From positions 62,001 through 126,000 of the forward strand of contig JBMNIZ010000001.1 in assembly GCA_050951405.1 (NCBI GenBank): a DNA stretch of 64,000 bases, in the 5' to 3' direction. Position numbers and translations under genes: made by a program. The notes under the pieces are model-generated. The model did no database searches, had not been told where the DNA came from, and was given only the letters and a program-made list of their open reading frames with translations. This document shows positions 27,846 through 38,622 of the stretch, in pieces (positions within the stretch are counted from its first letter, which is position 1; each line of letters starts with the position of its first letter). The stretch is from JBMNIZ01 sp050951405. Lineage in GTDB: Bacteria; Bacillota; DULZ01.

Positions 27846-29522
27846 ATGATGTGCAGAGAAAAACCAGCCATCAAAGACAACTTGACCTTCCATTTCATGC
27901 TGGCCACCGTGGCCGTGATTGTTGCGGTGATGAGCTTTAAATTTCTCTGGGATTTCATGGAAACCACCAAGCAAGCGGAGCAGGCCATGATTGAAAAAGC
28001 GCGGGTCATTGCCGAACAGCAAAAGGCCGTTTGGGATTTCATGGCTATCAATCAGCATCGCATCAACTCGGATTCCCAAGGGAATTTTGAATACAAGCAT
28101 TTAAGCTGTTCCACCGCTGCCATGGGAGTTAGCGCAATGCTGGCTTCAAAAACTGAATATAAGATCAAATCTACCAATATTGAATATAGAAATATTTTAA
28201 ACGCTCCCGATGAATTCGAGATGAAGGGTATTGCTTGGTTTAAGGAAAAGCCTTCCGCCCAGGAATACTGGTCCATCGAGAAAGTGAACGGCAAACAAGT
28301 TTTCCGCTATATGACCCCCCTCACCATCGGGGAAAACTGCCTGGACTGCCACGGCGAGCCTAAAGGCGAAATCGACATCTCGGGCCATCCCAAAGAGGGT
28401 TTAAAGCTGGGCGATTTTGCCGGGGCTATCAGCTTGATCATGCCCATGGATATTTTCTATGAAAATATCAGAAAAAGTGCCTTGAGCAACGGTTTTTTCT
28501 TGATCATCCTCATCCTGGTCTGCGTCCTCAGCATGTATTTTTTGATGGCGAAAATGGTCATCAACCCTCTGGGGGAATTGGAACGGGCCGTGGCCCAAGT
28601 GGGACAAGGGCAATGGAATATCAACTTGCAGCATCTCAAGACCAAAGGCGAAATTAAAAGGCTGACCCGGCACTTCCAAGCCATGACAGAGCAGTTACAG
28701 GACTTATATACCAATCTAGAGCAGAAAGTGGCGGAAAGAACTGACGAACTAAAAAAAGCAAATCTAATCCTCCAAAAGCACCAGCAGGAATTGGAGCAGG
28801 TCAATCGGCGACTGCAAGAAACCAATGCCTACAAATCCGAGTTTCTGGCGGTGATGAGCCATGAATTGCGAACTCCCTTGACCTCTATTATCGCTTTCAC
28901 TGAGCTGATGCTGATGGAAATCGCTCCGGAAGAAAAGGAGCAAAGACAGTGCCTGGAGGAAGTGCTCCAGAACAGCCAGATCCTGTTAAGGCTGATCAAC
29001 AACATTCTGGATCTGGCCAAAATTGAAGCAGGAAAGGATCAACTGTCATTAGAAGTGATCGACATCGCCGATATTATCGCTTCGGTGGAGAGCACCATCG
29101 CCCCTTTGGCCAGGAATAAAGGGCTGCGTTTTCATGTGCGAATTGCGCCCGATATTCCTTTAACCAAGGCTGATCCGGAAAAAATGCGCCGGGTGGTGGA
29201 AAACCTGGCGGGCAATGCGGTCAAATTCACGGACAAAGGGGGAAAAGTAGAAATCTTAGCGGAGCATGACCCTGAGGCCGGGGAGATTCTCATCTCGGTA
29301 AGCGACACGGGAGTGGGCATTAAGGAAGAACATCAAAAAATTATTTTTGAAAAATTCACCCAGGCGGACGGCTCTTCTGCCCGAAAATACGGAGGAACCG
29401 GCTTAGGCCTGTCCCTGGCGAAAGAACTGATGGAGCTTCACCGAGGCTGGATCAAGGTCAAAAGCAGGTATGGGGGAGGGAGCACCTTCACCGTCGGTCT
29501 TCCCATTCAACCTGTAGAATAA
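27846..29522 (+). CDS. Membrane sensor histidine kinase with a heme-c-type DUF3365 input domain
   Basis: 558 residues, ATG 27846 behind AAAGGGG. Transmembrane helix ~14-34; extracytoplasmic DUF3365/Tll0287-like domain ~35-205 with a covalent heme-c motif CLDCH (165-169); second helix ~213-235; HAMP ~236-290; coiled coil ~290-330; HisKA with MSHELRTP (His339); HATPase with N-box ENLAGNAVKF, G1 DTGVGI and G2 GGTGLGLSLAKEL. Probably senses redox state or a gas/ligand at the heme. Transcribed with the response regulator 15 bp downstream and divergent from the dms operon, hence a likely regulator of respiration genes (inference). Confidence 0.9.
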   Translation: MMCREKPAIKDNLTFHFMLATVAVIVAVMSFKFLWDFMETTKQAEQAMIEKARVIAEQQKAVWDFMAINQHRINSDSQGNFEYKHLSCSTAAMGVSAMLASKTEYKIKSTNIEYRNILNAPDEFEMKGIAWFKEKPSAQEYWSIEKVNGKQVFRYMTPLTIGENCLDCHGEPKGEIDISGHPKEGLKLGDFAGAISLIMPMDIFYENIRKSALSNGFFLIILILVCVLSMYFLMAKMVINPLGELERAVAQVGQGQWNINLQHLKTKGEIKRLTRHFQAMTEQLQDLYTNLEQKVAERTDELKKANLILQKHQQELEQVNRRLQETNAYKSEFLAVMSHELRTPLTSIIAFTELMLMEIAPEEKEQRQCLEEVLQNSQILLRLINNILDLAKIEAGKDQLSLEVIDIADIIASVESTIAPLARNKGLRFHVRIAPDIPLTKADPEKMRRVVENLAGNAVKFTDKGGKVEILAEHDPEAGEILISVSDTGVGIKEEHQKIIFEKFTQADGSSARKYGGTGLGLSLAKELMELHRGWIKVKSRYGGGSTFTVGLPIQPVE

Positions 29523-29537
29523 AGGAGAGAAGGTGAC

Positions 29538-30254
29538 ATGATGGAGAGAATGAAGGTGATGTTGGTAGACGACGACGACAATGTGCGCAAAGTGGTTGAG
29601 CGTTTGATCCGCAAAGAAGCTTATGATTTTTGTTATGCGGCCAATGGGGAAGACGCTTTGGAGATGTATACCCGCGAAAATCCGGATATCATCATTCTCG
29701 ATGTCATGCTCCCGGAAATCGACGGCTTTGAAGTATGTCGGAGAATAAGGGAAGAAAGCTCCGTTCCCATTATTTTACTGTCCGCCAAAGGCGATATCGT
29801 GGATAAAAGCGTGGGCTTCAACATGGGAGCGGATGACTACATCACCAAACCTTTCAGCCCGGTGGAGCTGGCTTTGCGCATCAAGGCCATTTTTCGGCGG
29901 GTGGCCCGGAAAGAAGAAATGGAAAACTCCAGGGAAAACAAGAATGTCATTATGGTAAAGGACTTGGAAATTGACTGCAAAGGCTTTGAGGTGAAGGTCA
30001 GAGGCAGAAAGGCGGATTTAACCTCCAAAGAATTTGAGCTTTTATGTTTTATGGCCAGACATCCGGGGCAGGTCTTTACCCGGGAGCAGCTCTTTGACAA
30101 TTTGTGGGATGAAAAATATGTGGGAGATACGGGAACCATTACCGTGTTTATCAGAAAAATCAGGGAAAAAATTGAGAAGGATCCTTCCCGGCCTGAGTAC
30201 ATCCTCACCGTCTGGGGCGTGGGTTACAAATTCTGCAATTTGGACGAAAAATAA
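29538..30254 (+). CDS. OmpR/PhoB-family response regulator
   Basis: 238 residues; AAAGGAGAG in front. Receiver domain with the acidic pocket VDDDD (11-14), phospho-Asp55 in IIILDVMLPE, LSAKGD lysine, and a C-terminal winged helix (LTSKEFELLCFMARHPGQVFTREQL, split here by motif; FIRKIREKIEKDP). Partner of the heme-type sensor kinase encoded immediately upstream. OmpR-type proteins bind direct repeats; the period-11 repeat at 27654 is a candidate operator. Confidence 0.92.
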   Translation: MMERMKVMLVDDDDNVRKVVERLIRKEAYDFCYAANGEDALEMYTRENPDIIILDVMLPEIDGFEVCRRIREESSVPIILLSAKGDIVDKSVGFNMGADDYITKPFSPVELALRIKAIFRRVARKEEMENSRENKNVIMVKDLEIDCKGFEVKVRGRKADLTSKEFELLCFMARHPGQVFTREQLFDNLWDEKYVGDTGTITVFIRKIREKIEKDPSRPEYILTVWGVGYKFCNLDEK

Positions 30255-30286
30255 TATTGAGTGGTTTCCAATCAATCCCCAAAGGC

Positions 30287-30330
30287 TTACTCCCCGGCCA
30301 ATAAAACCGGGGAGTAAACCTCAGAACCTT
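30287..30330. terminator. Bidirectional hairpin between the response regulator and dmsC2
   Basis: Perfect 11-bp stem TTACTCCCCGG / CCGGGGAGTAA with a 9-base loop, between two convergent genes. No immediate T run, so efficiency is uncertain. Confidence 0.6.
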
Positions 30331-30355
30331 AAATTTTTTTACCCTATCTCCCCGC

Positions 30356-31206
30356 CTACATTCCCGCTAATCCTACGCTGATCGCAACTCCACTGGCATA
30401 AAATAAATAGCGCCCAGCACTAGCCCAGCGATCAAGGCCAATGCCGGAAAAAACTGACCTTTCCTGTCCGGTACCAGGAGAAACCAGCTCATGCCTGCCA
30501 AAATTAGAAGCCAGCGGATCAAACTCAGAATGCCGTAAGATCCGGACAGCATTGAGAGGCTCTGCTGACCGGCTGCCGCCCCGGCCCCCAAACTGCCCAA
30601 ATAGTTGGGAAGCAAAGCCAGCTGCAGCAGCACTGCGCCCAACATAAGCCACTTTAACGGCTGCCTGTTGGCCTCCCTTCCCAAAGTGAAGACGGCCACC
30701 AAGCCGCCCAGAACAACGGTAGCTGCAAAAAACTCCACGACAGTATACCAACTCTGCCAGGCCGGAATGAAAGAGGACATGTAGATTTGAGTCATGCTAA
30801 AAACCGCTAAAATTCCCAGCAGGCCGGTCAGCCAGATGAGGCCGGCAGCGGCCCTGCCTTGCCTTTCCAGGAACCAGCTCACCGCCACTAAGACAAAAAA
30901 GCTGCCCGCAAAGAGGATCTCTCTGCTCAACCAGGAACTGCCGATATTTAATATGGAATAAGGCGCAGCCCAGGGCCGGCCCAGGTGAAGCAAGGATCCC
31001 AGCAGGCCGATGACCACCATAATTAACAGGTACAAGAAGCCCCGTTCCAATTTGTGATCAGCCGTCTTCTGCCTTTCCAACCCATAGAAAATACAGGCCC
31101 CGGCGGCGGCGGAGATACAGAGCGTAAATATCACCAATGCCCAATCTTGCACGGGAGAAAGCCCCCTTTCCTCATTTGATTGCCCCTCGATGGGGATTGA
31201 TAACAA
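30356..31206 (-). CDS. Second DmsC-type membrane anchor (C-terminal frameshift)
   Basis: About 283 residues, eight hydrophobic helices, similar to the anchor at 22666 (LGSLLHLGRPWAAPYSILNIGSSWLSREI in parts). One G is missing near 30412: repair of LVLGAIYF to LVLGRYLFYASGVAISVGLAGM restores the family C-terminus and moves the stop to 30356. Last gene of the second, degraded-looking dms set. Confidence 0.8.
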
Positions 31207-31755
31207 TGGACGGCCCGGTCAGCCCGGCACTGGGCATACCCTTCACTTCGCGCACACCACCGTATTTTTGCCTTAATTCCTCCAGATTCTCCGAAATGCA
31301 ATACCCGCAAAAGACAGGCTGCCACACAGGCCGGATCCTCACCTTTGGCCAGGTAATCCATGCAGAAGGTCGCACTTGACCACTTGTCTTGAATTCCCGT
31401 CAAACTGGGGGGCCCCATAAGGGCACGACCAGATGCACAGTAGCGGCAGCCGATGCATTTAGCAGGAATTAACCGCCACTACTCCGTCCTCTTCCCGCTT
31501 ATACATGGCTCCTGTAGGACAGTTTTCCACGCACTTGGGGTTTTGGCAGTGATTGCAGGACAAAGACAACCAGTAGGAGTAAACGTTATTCTTTAAACCT
31601 TCCCCCTCTCTTTGATAACCGCCCCCTTCAAACTCCCACACTTTCCGCAAGAGCACTCCCAGGTCCAAATTGTTCTTATCCTTACAGGCCAGTTGGCAAG
31701 TTTTGCAGCCGATGCAGTAGTTCTGCTCCAAGTAAAAGCCCAGTTGCTTAGCCAT
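31172..31755 (-). pseudogene. Second DmsB-type iron-sulfur subunit (several frameshifts)
   Basis: Starts at ATG 31755 (MAKQLGFYLEQNYCIGCKTC). The first two clusters (CIGCKTCQLACKDKN, CNHCQNPKCVENCPTGAM) are read in one frame. The rest needs at least four one-base shifts: near 31465 (CIGCRYC), 31432 (WSCPYGAPQFDG), 31374 (CDFCMDYL) and 31300 (LEELRQKYGGVREVKGMPSAGL). All clusters can be recognised across frames. Overlaps the start of dmsC2. Confidence 0.7.
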
Positions 31756-31774
31756 TGCTTTATCCCTCCTCACC

Positions 31775-34186
31775 TCAGGCTTTTTCCACTTGCACCAAAT
31801 TGGTGTGCTGGGGATTGCCCTTGGCCAGGGGAGTCGGATGGTACTTGGTGATGGTATTAATGTTCCCCCGGATGTCCACGCCCCGCTCCGTCAGGCAGCC
31901 ACCATGCACCCTGCGGAATCGCCACCACCCCCGGCATGACTCCGAACCGTCACCTTAGCCGGAATCTCCAGCACACCCCGATCATTAAATACCCGCACTT
32001 TGTCTCCGTTCTTAATCCCTCTCCCTTCCGCATCCCGGGGATTGATCCACATCACCTGGGAGCCGGCTTCTTCCAGCCAGGGCACATTATCGTGGGTGGA
32101 GTGGATGCGGCGTTTGATGTGCCAGCCGATGCACTGCAGCGGATATTTTTCTTTCAGGGGGTCGTTGGGGCCTTCCCAACTATCGATATGCTTGGGTATG
32201 GCCGGGATCTCCTTGGGGTTGCCCATACTCGTAAAGGTCTTTGGAAAAAATCTCGATTTTTCCCGGATGGAGTAGGAAAGGGATTGTTCTCCGGATCCTC
32301 GATCTGCGCCTGAAAGGCAACCAGCGGCTTATCAAAATGCCACTTGTAGACTCCTCTCCTCTTGAACTCCTCATAAGAAGGAAACTCCGGATGGTTCTTT
32401 CTGGTCTCCTCAACAATATAGCGCAGCCAATCTTCCTTGGTCCTGCCTTCCGTAAACTGTTCCTTGAGACCGAGTTTCTCCGCCACTTCGCTGATCCAGT
32501 CGTACCCGTCCCGGCATTCAAAAACGGGATCCACCACCTTGTTTTGAAAAAGCAGGTAATCGCCCCAAACTCCAGGGCCCCACAATATCCTCTCTTTCCA
32601 AGAAATTATCACTGGGCAACAAAATGTCGGCGAATTTGGCGCTGGGAGTCATGAAAGTGCTCCGTGACCACAATAAATTCGCACTTGCTTTCATCGGCCA
32701 GTATCTTAGCCGTAGCGTTACAATCCGAATGCTGGTTCAGCAGGGTATTGCCGGCCAGGTTGATAATCAACTTCATGTTGCTGGACAACGTTTCCGCTCG
32801 ACGCCAGGAACCCCTTCCTTGGCCCCCATCTCCTCACCCCGCTCAATGGCCTCCGTCCAGGTAAACATGGAGATGGTAGGTTTTCACCGGGTTCTGAACA
32901 GGTATGGAACCAACCCTGGTCCTGGACACATAACCCGCTCCGGAAGCCCAGCCTCCGCTAATTCCCAACATTGCCGGTGACAGCGGCCAGCACCGTGGCT
33001 CCCCGCACCGGCTGCTCGCCGTAAGCATGCCGCTGGGGCCCCCAACCCTGAATCAAAGCGGCAGGCTTCATGCGTGGCATATTCCCGAGCCAATCTGCGG
33101 ATCGTCTCCGCCGGCACCCTGGTAATGGCTTCCGCCCATTCCGGCGTCTTGGCCACCCCGTCGGCCTTCCCCAGTAATGTAGCTTTTCAGGGAATTGTTG
33201 GGGGGACTCCCTTCCGGCATCTGATCCTCATCAAAACCGATGCAGTACTTGCTCACAAAATCCCCATCGTAGAGACTTTCCTCAATCATGACATAAGTCA
33301 TGGCATCCATCAGGGCATTGTCGGTGGTGGGCAACAGGGGAATCCATTCATCGGCCAGGGCCACCGCCGTATCGGAGTAACGCGGGTCCACCACGATTAT
33401 TTTGGCCCCCGCCTCCTTAGCTCTCCGCAAATAATAAGTGGTATTGGTGCCATGGACGGTTTCCGCCGGGTTAAAACCCCAAAGAATAATCAGCTTGGCA
33501 TCCACCAGGGTATCCCGGCTGCTGCCTGTATTAGTGGTCCCGTAGGTATAAGGCGTGGCGGCCTCGGGTGCAGGCGGTGCTGTAGGTGCCGTAGTAATCC
33601 AGGTAGCCGCCGTATAAGCCCAGCAAACGCCGCATCCAGGTTGCTTCTCCGCCGCCAACCCGGGAATCCCGGACGCATACTGGACATAAATCCCTTCCGG
33701 GCCGTATTCGTTCTTAATTCTCTTAATCTCTGCCGCAATGGTATCTGTAGCCTCGTCCCAGGTAATCCTTTCGAACTTACCCTCTCCCCGTTTCCCCACC
33801 CTCTTCATGGGATACTTTAAGCGGTCGGGATGGTAGAGGCGATTGCGATAGGCTCTCCCCCGCAAGCAAGCCCTCAGCTGCAGCTGATCCCCTTCCTCCG
33901 GCTCCTGATCGGTGGAAATCCGGACAATTGTGCCGTCTTTAACATGAGCCAGCAATTGACACCGGCCGCCGCAATTATGGCAGCTGGCCGTGGGAATGAC
34001 GGCAGTCTCCAGGGCTTCCCGGTTCCAATCGCTGACTGAAACGGTCCTTCAACCCCGGCGGAGCCGCATCCGGCCAAGGGCGGCAGTGCCGCCGAGAGCA
34101 GCGCCCAGCTTGAAAAAGCTGCGGCGGGAAAAAGGATGTTGGACCAAGTCTTTAAGAAGACTCTGTTTTCCCTGATGCACATCCAT
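31775..34186 (-). pseudogene. Second Tat-exported DmsA-like catalytic subunit (many frameshifts)
   Basis: ATG 34186 behind GGAGGTT gives MDVHQGKQSLLKDLVQHPF and the twin-arginine motif SRRSFFKLG. Recognisable parts follow in changing frames: CHNCGGRCQLLAHVKDG, CLRGRAYRNRLYHPDRLKYP, WGFNPAETVHGTNTTYY, FAVE-type loop, SAKFADILLPSDNF-like segment near 32600, and the C-terminal MWINPRDAEGRGIKNGDKVRVFNDRG ending NLVQVEKA at 31775. About 800 residues, with eight or more indels. Same order as the intact operon (chaperone-A-B-C). Confidence 0.7.
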
Positions 34187-34911
34187 AACCTCCTTCGCAG
34201 TAATCCTGCATCAGATCCGTCAAAAGCACGCCATCCATTTCCAAATAGGCGGGAGTGAAAAAAGCCAAGCCCCGATAGAAAGATTGGAAAGAGTGCTCCA
34301 AGATCTGCCGGCAAAAGGCGCTCACCCATGGAAGAAGGTGATTATGCAAAAATGCAAGCTGCCCTTGAATAAGCCGCCCGTATAATTCCCAGTCACCTTT
34401 TTCATAGGCAGCCAAAGTCCTTTCGCTGAGAATAGCCATGAATTCCAGCTCCAAGCCGATGTGGTCATCGGGTTCTTTTTTATAATGAACGGTCTCCAGC
34501 TGCCAATCCCGGTAGAACCCGCCTTACGGCCAGGGTATTTTCATCGAAAATAAGCCTTTCTTTGCTTAGATAGACCGAGGCCCAAGGGGGCGCCAGCACC
34601 TTCTCCGGTCCCAGAAAAAGCCGCAAATACTCCCGGCGCAGCTCTTCCCACTCCTCCGGAGCCATGGCCGGTAATGCCGCAACGAAAGATGCCAAGATCT
34701 TTACACCCGGATTTTCTTCTTCGCCCTGATCCAAGAGGCTTTTAAACAGATTCACCTGCGACAGTTCCTGGAAGTTCGCCTGAAAGGGTTCCTGATAAAA
34801 AGCTGCGCCCAAAAAACGATAAATCCAGCACCTGCTTCTGAACAAGCCTTTGTACGAACAATAAGGAACTTCCTTGGTGATGGTCCGGATGTTCTTCCCT
34901 CCCTTCTTCAA
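34152..34911 (-). CDS. Second TorD-family chaperone (one frameshift)
   Basis: About 250 residues across a one-base insertion near 34513 (GGCGGGTTC, expected GGCGGTTC), which restores LAVRRFYRDWQLETVHYKK. TorD hallmarks: EYLRLFLGPEKVLAPPWASVYL in two parts, PDDHIGLELEFM, LPWVSAFCRQILEH. First gene of the second dms set; its 3' end overlaps the dmsA2 start by ~35 bp. Confidence 0.8.
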
Positions 34912-35037
34912 GATATAGCTCCTCCTTTCACAATTTTCTGCTCAGGAAAGCTTCTCCCGGTTGCAGTGTATTTCTCGCTGCAGGACTCAACACCTTTGTA
35001 AGATTATTCAGATTTTTGCAAAGTTTTTGTAGGATTT

Positions 35038-35070
35038 TACAAAAAGAAAAAGAGGGCCTTGACCCTCTTC
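35038..35070 (-). terminator. Intrinsic terminator behind the multicluster ferredoxin gene
   Basis: AGAGGG / CCCTCT stem with 6-base loop followed by TTTTTCTTTTT on the minus strand. Confidence 0.7.
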
Positions 35071-36213
35071 AACTGATCCGCTCCTTTTAAGTTCGCATCC
35101 AAAAGGGCTTTTTTCCGGCAAAGAAAACATTCCTCCGCCGGCCCGGAGATAATCATTTCCTGACCGCAGATAGAACAGCTTTTTTTCCTCTCCCTGGGCC
35201 AGCACCAGAGGTTCTTCTCTTTTTACATGGGCCACGCGGCGGGTGCCAATTCCAGGCTCTCGTGATAACAACCTGGGCACAAAGGCCGCAGCCGGTACAA
35301 AGGTTTTGATGCAAAAGTAGCCGATAGTGATCGCCATCCACTCACACTCAAAGCCCCCACCGGCAAAGAACAACGCAGGCCCGGCAAAAATGACATGCTT
35401 GCCGAAGGAAGGGCTGGGAAAGAAAGGGAATTGGAGCAGGAGAGTGAACCGGAAGCAGAGCCCTTTGGAGAAATGCCAGACGATCCGCTTTTAGTCCCGG
35501 CAATTCGATAATCCCTTTTTCTTTTTCCGTTTCCCCATTCAGGAAGCTTTCCAGGGCCATTAAAGGCACTTTCCTCGCCCCTCCCCAGAGGGAGCGGAAA
35601 AAGGCCCTCCGGCCCAGACCGCTGGCAGCTCTTTTCTGGGAAAAAACTTTCCCGGGGACCTGTCCCACATTCTTGATGGAAAAAGAGGCCAGTCCAAGCC
35701 CTTCTTGAAAAGAGCGCAGCTCTTTCAGCCTTTCCGGTAAAGCTCTCCTCCCTTGGTCACCGGGCAGCCCGAGCAAGTTTCCTCATTATGGATCAGGTAT
35801 ACAGGAAAAGGCAATCCATCCAACAGCAGCAGGAATTCCCTGGAAAGGCTGCCCAAACAGGGCACGGTCAAAACTCCCTGATCCAGTTCCCGGTTGCGCC
35901 GGCAGCCCAGGGCTACCGCAGCCCCGTTCTCCCCCAAGGCCTCTATCTTTTGCAGCAAATTCATTTCTGTTGGTTCTTGTATCTTTAAAGCGCCGGTGGG
36001 ACACACTGCCGCACACAGGCCGCACTCCAGGCAGCTGTCGGCAAAGGAGATGCCCTCTCCCTGATGGAAGGAAAGAGCCTGGACGGGGCACAGCTCCTGG
36101 CAAAGGGAGCATTTGCTTAAAGGGGAGCGAATCCTGGTACAGCGACGGTGATCCGCCAGGAGGGGTCCCATCCGGGAAGCCACCAACAGGGCAATCTTTT
36201 CCAGATCAAGCAT
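35059..36213 (-). CDS. Multicluster 4Fe-4S ferredoxin-like protein (several frameshifts)
   Basis: Starts probably at ATG 36213 (MLDLEKIALLVASRMG). Cysteine motifs in order: CSLCQELCP, CLECGLCAAVCPTGAL, CRRN, CSGCP; after a shift near 35750 CHFCRACVVLC, and after a further shift near 35340 CTGCGLCAQVC and CSICGQEM...CFLC. About 380 residues with two or more frameshifts, all in short runs. Soluble, probably an electron-transfer or maturation partner of the neighbouring dms systems; family members with this CSxC/CLxCGxC layout occur beside TorD genes. The end is uncertain because it runs into the terminator. Confidence 0.6.
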
Positions 36214-36438
36214 GGTCTTACCCCCAAAAAGTCCGCTGAAATCCTCTACTCTATAACAATAACCCAAAGAAGAAACTTTGCCAAGAGTAAGAAACTGGGT
36301 CCATCGGTGATCAGGATATCCCCGTCTTTTTTCGGCCTTCCCCCGCCAAAACTTTACCGTAAGAGGAACCTCCCTTCTCTACCTACCCGGCCTGCATATC
36401 CTGCTTCCCCGAAGAGAATACTAAGGAAAAAACCGGAG

Positions 36439-37552
36439 GTGAATTTTTTGCCGAGATTTAAAGTGGGCATTATCGGGACAGGAATGGCTTTTGAGAAGCT
36501 GCACTACCCGGCCTATCAGCGGCTGGAGGACTGTTATCAGATCAGCGCCCTTTGCGATGTGGACAAAGAAAAGGCCTCTCTACTGGGCCAAAAAGTTGCA
36601 GCTGCCCGCTGAACAGGTCTACGCGGATTATGAAGAAATGCTGGAAAAGGAGCAGCTGGATGTGGTGGATATCATGGTCCCCATAGAACTGAATTTTCAA
36701 ATCACCGAGGCTGCGGCCAGGCGCTTGGCCGGTAAAGGAAAGGGGATCATTTGTGAAAAACCCCTGGCTCCCAACCTGGAAGAAGCCGAAGAGGCCCGGC
36801 TCTTACCGGAAAAATACGGTATCCCCATCATGATCGCTGAGAATTACCGTTATAACCAGGAAGTGAATATCATCAGGGACTTGATCCAGACCGGAAAGAT
36901 CGGCCAAGTCTATTATTTTCTCCAAAACCGGGTGGTCAATTTCCCCGAAGACAGGTGGCGCAACCAATTCCCTGCCCGGGAATGGCGCCAGTATCCGGCA
37001 TACATGGGGGGAGCCCTGGCGGATATTGCCCTCCACGATCTGGCCGCTTTGCGGCACATTTTCGGAGCCATCCATAAGCTCCAATCCTTCGGCCGTCCCC
37101 AAGAAGCCTCTTACAGCCCTTATTCCGTGGTCCAGGTCAATCTCCAGTTTGCCAATGGCATCATCGGGCATTTCAGCTTTTTTTGCGCCGGCAAGGAAAT
37201 GCAGCGTCCCTTGACCGGGCTGCGCATTTTCGGCACGGAGGGAATGATTTACCTGGAAGAGAGGGACGCGGGGATGATTAACTTGGCTTGGAATAACGGC
37301 CAAAGGGAAAAAATACCCTACCAACCCCAGCAGGGCTATTACAACGAACTTCTCAATTTTTACCGGGCCCTTACCGGGGAGGAGCCCGTCAGCGTCACCC
37401 CGGAAATGGAACTTGGCGACTTAAAAACAGTCCATTGCATCCTCCAGAGCATCGCCGAAGAAAAAGTGGTCCCTGTGGACGAAAAAGCGGTCTTCCAGCT
37501 TGATTATGGCCGGCCATTGGTCCACGGGGAAGATAGAACTTTTTTGCATTGA
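36439..37552 (+). CDS. Gfo/Idh/MocA-family oxidoreductase (one frameshift)
   Basis: About 370 residues from GTG 36439 or TTG 36448 (GGAGGT upstream). Rossmann motif FKVGIIGTGMAFEKLHYPAY, catalytic region GIICEKPLAPNLEEAEE (EKP motif), AENYRYNQEVN, then a substrate domain (MGGALADIALHDLAALRHIFG). One extra A in CCAAAAAG near 36590 breaks the frame; repair gives LGQKLQLPAEQVYADYEEML. NAD(P)-dependent sugar or inositol-type dehydrogenase, substrate unknown. First gene of a plus-strand cluster with the gluconate-dehydrogenase-like genes. Confidence 0.85.
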
Positions 37553-37615
37553 GATTATTTTTTTGTCTTGATAAGAAGATATTTCACATTTACTCCCGAA
37601 GAGAGGTGGCTTGAA

Positions 37616-38008
37616 ATGATGTGGAGTGGCTGGCCCATTCCTCGTATTTTGCTTTTGTTTACCGCCATCGCTTTTGTGTTGATTTTCGTGCAGGTGACCC
37701 TTTTCCATTCGCGCCAAAACTTTCGCCATTGGGCCATGTGGGGACCTGTGCTGGAAAGTCCCTTAGCTTTTCTGCTGGCCCTGGCCCTGGTCTTTTACAA
37801 TCTTCCCTGGCTGCGAACCGTTGCCGGAGTAGTTTTTGCCGTAGGTGCCCTCTCCGGAGTCACCGGTTTTTTTCTTCATGCCCAGGGGGTGGGGCAGAGG
37901 GTGGACGGTTATACGGTCCAGAACTTCCTGGTGGGCCCTCCCATCACCCTGCCTCTGATGGTAACGGCCATCAGCCTTTTAGGCCTGATCGCCCTTTTTT
38001 GGAGGTAA
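37616..38008 (+). CDS. Small four-helix membrane protein
   Basis: About 130 residues from ATG 37616 (GAGGTGG upstream). Four hydrophobic segments (IPRILLLFTAIAFVLIFVQV, LAFLLALALVFYNL, VAGVVFAVGALSGVTGFFL, ITLPLMVTAISLLGLIALFW) separated by short polar loops including HAQGVGQRVDGYTVQN. Three bases before the next gene, with which it is probably co-translated. Likely a membrane partner of the flavin dehydrogenase downstream (inference). Confidence 0.75.
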   Translation: MMWSGWPIPRILLLFTAIAFVLIFVQVTLFHSRQNFRHWAMWGPVLESPLAFLLALALVFYNLPWLRTVAGVVFAVGALSGVTGFFLHAQGVGQRVDGYTVQNFLVGPPITLPLMVTAISLLGLIALFWR

Positions 38009-38011
38009 ACC

Positions 38012-38622
38012 ATGAAGGAAAAAAGGACTCATTACCCGGCTTATGATGTGCTGGCAAACCAAGAAGAGTGGGACGCTCACACCAAAGAAATAGTCTTGGC
38101 CAGGCTGGGGCCCTTCCCCAAGCCGCAATTTTTTCGCCCGGGGGAAGAAGCCTTGGTCCGGGTCATAGCCGCGCACCTGGTTTACGACGAAAGACAGGAA
38201 ATCCTCGATTTTGTGGTGTATCATTTCGACCGGTCTCTCGCCGCTGACAGGGGAGAAGGGCAGCGTTCGCCGAACAGCCCTCCGGCCAAAGACCTGGTCC
38301 GTTGGGGGCTGAAAGCCCTGGAAAATTTAGCCCAAAAGCAGTTTCAAAGAAAATTTTTGGAGCTGGATGGTGAAAAACAGCTGGCCCTGCTGGCCTCTCT
38401 CCAGCAGGGCCTGGCTCCAGGAAATCCCTGACTGGCAAAAGGTGCCCCAAAAAGAACTTTTCAAGAAACTGGCGGGGGAAATCGTCAGCGCCTACTATTC
38501 CCACCCTACTGCCTGGTCCGAAATAGGCTACGCCGGGCCCTGCTTATCCCCGGGGCTACGTCCGGATCGAAAGGGGTCTTACCGAACCATGGGAGGCTAA
38601 ACGCAATGGAAAAGAAAAATAA
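38012..38622 (+). CDS. Gluconate 2-dehydrogenase subunit 3 family protein (two frameshifts)
   Basis: About 200 residues, ATG 38012 behind GGAGG. Two indels near 38418 and 38538 split the frame. Bridging them gives AYYSHPTAWSEIGYAGPAYPRGY, the C-terminal signature of this family, and an end that overlaps the next start by 17 bp. The gamma subunit is required for export/assembly of the flavoprotein subunit in characterised GADH-type enzymes. No Tat signal is visible here. Confidence 0.8.

Noticed and set aside
37616..38008. Four-helix protein as DoxX or cytochrome subunit
   Set aside because: No heme-binding histidine pattern or family motif could be identified.
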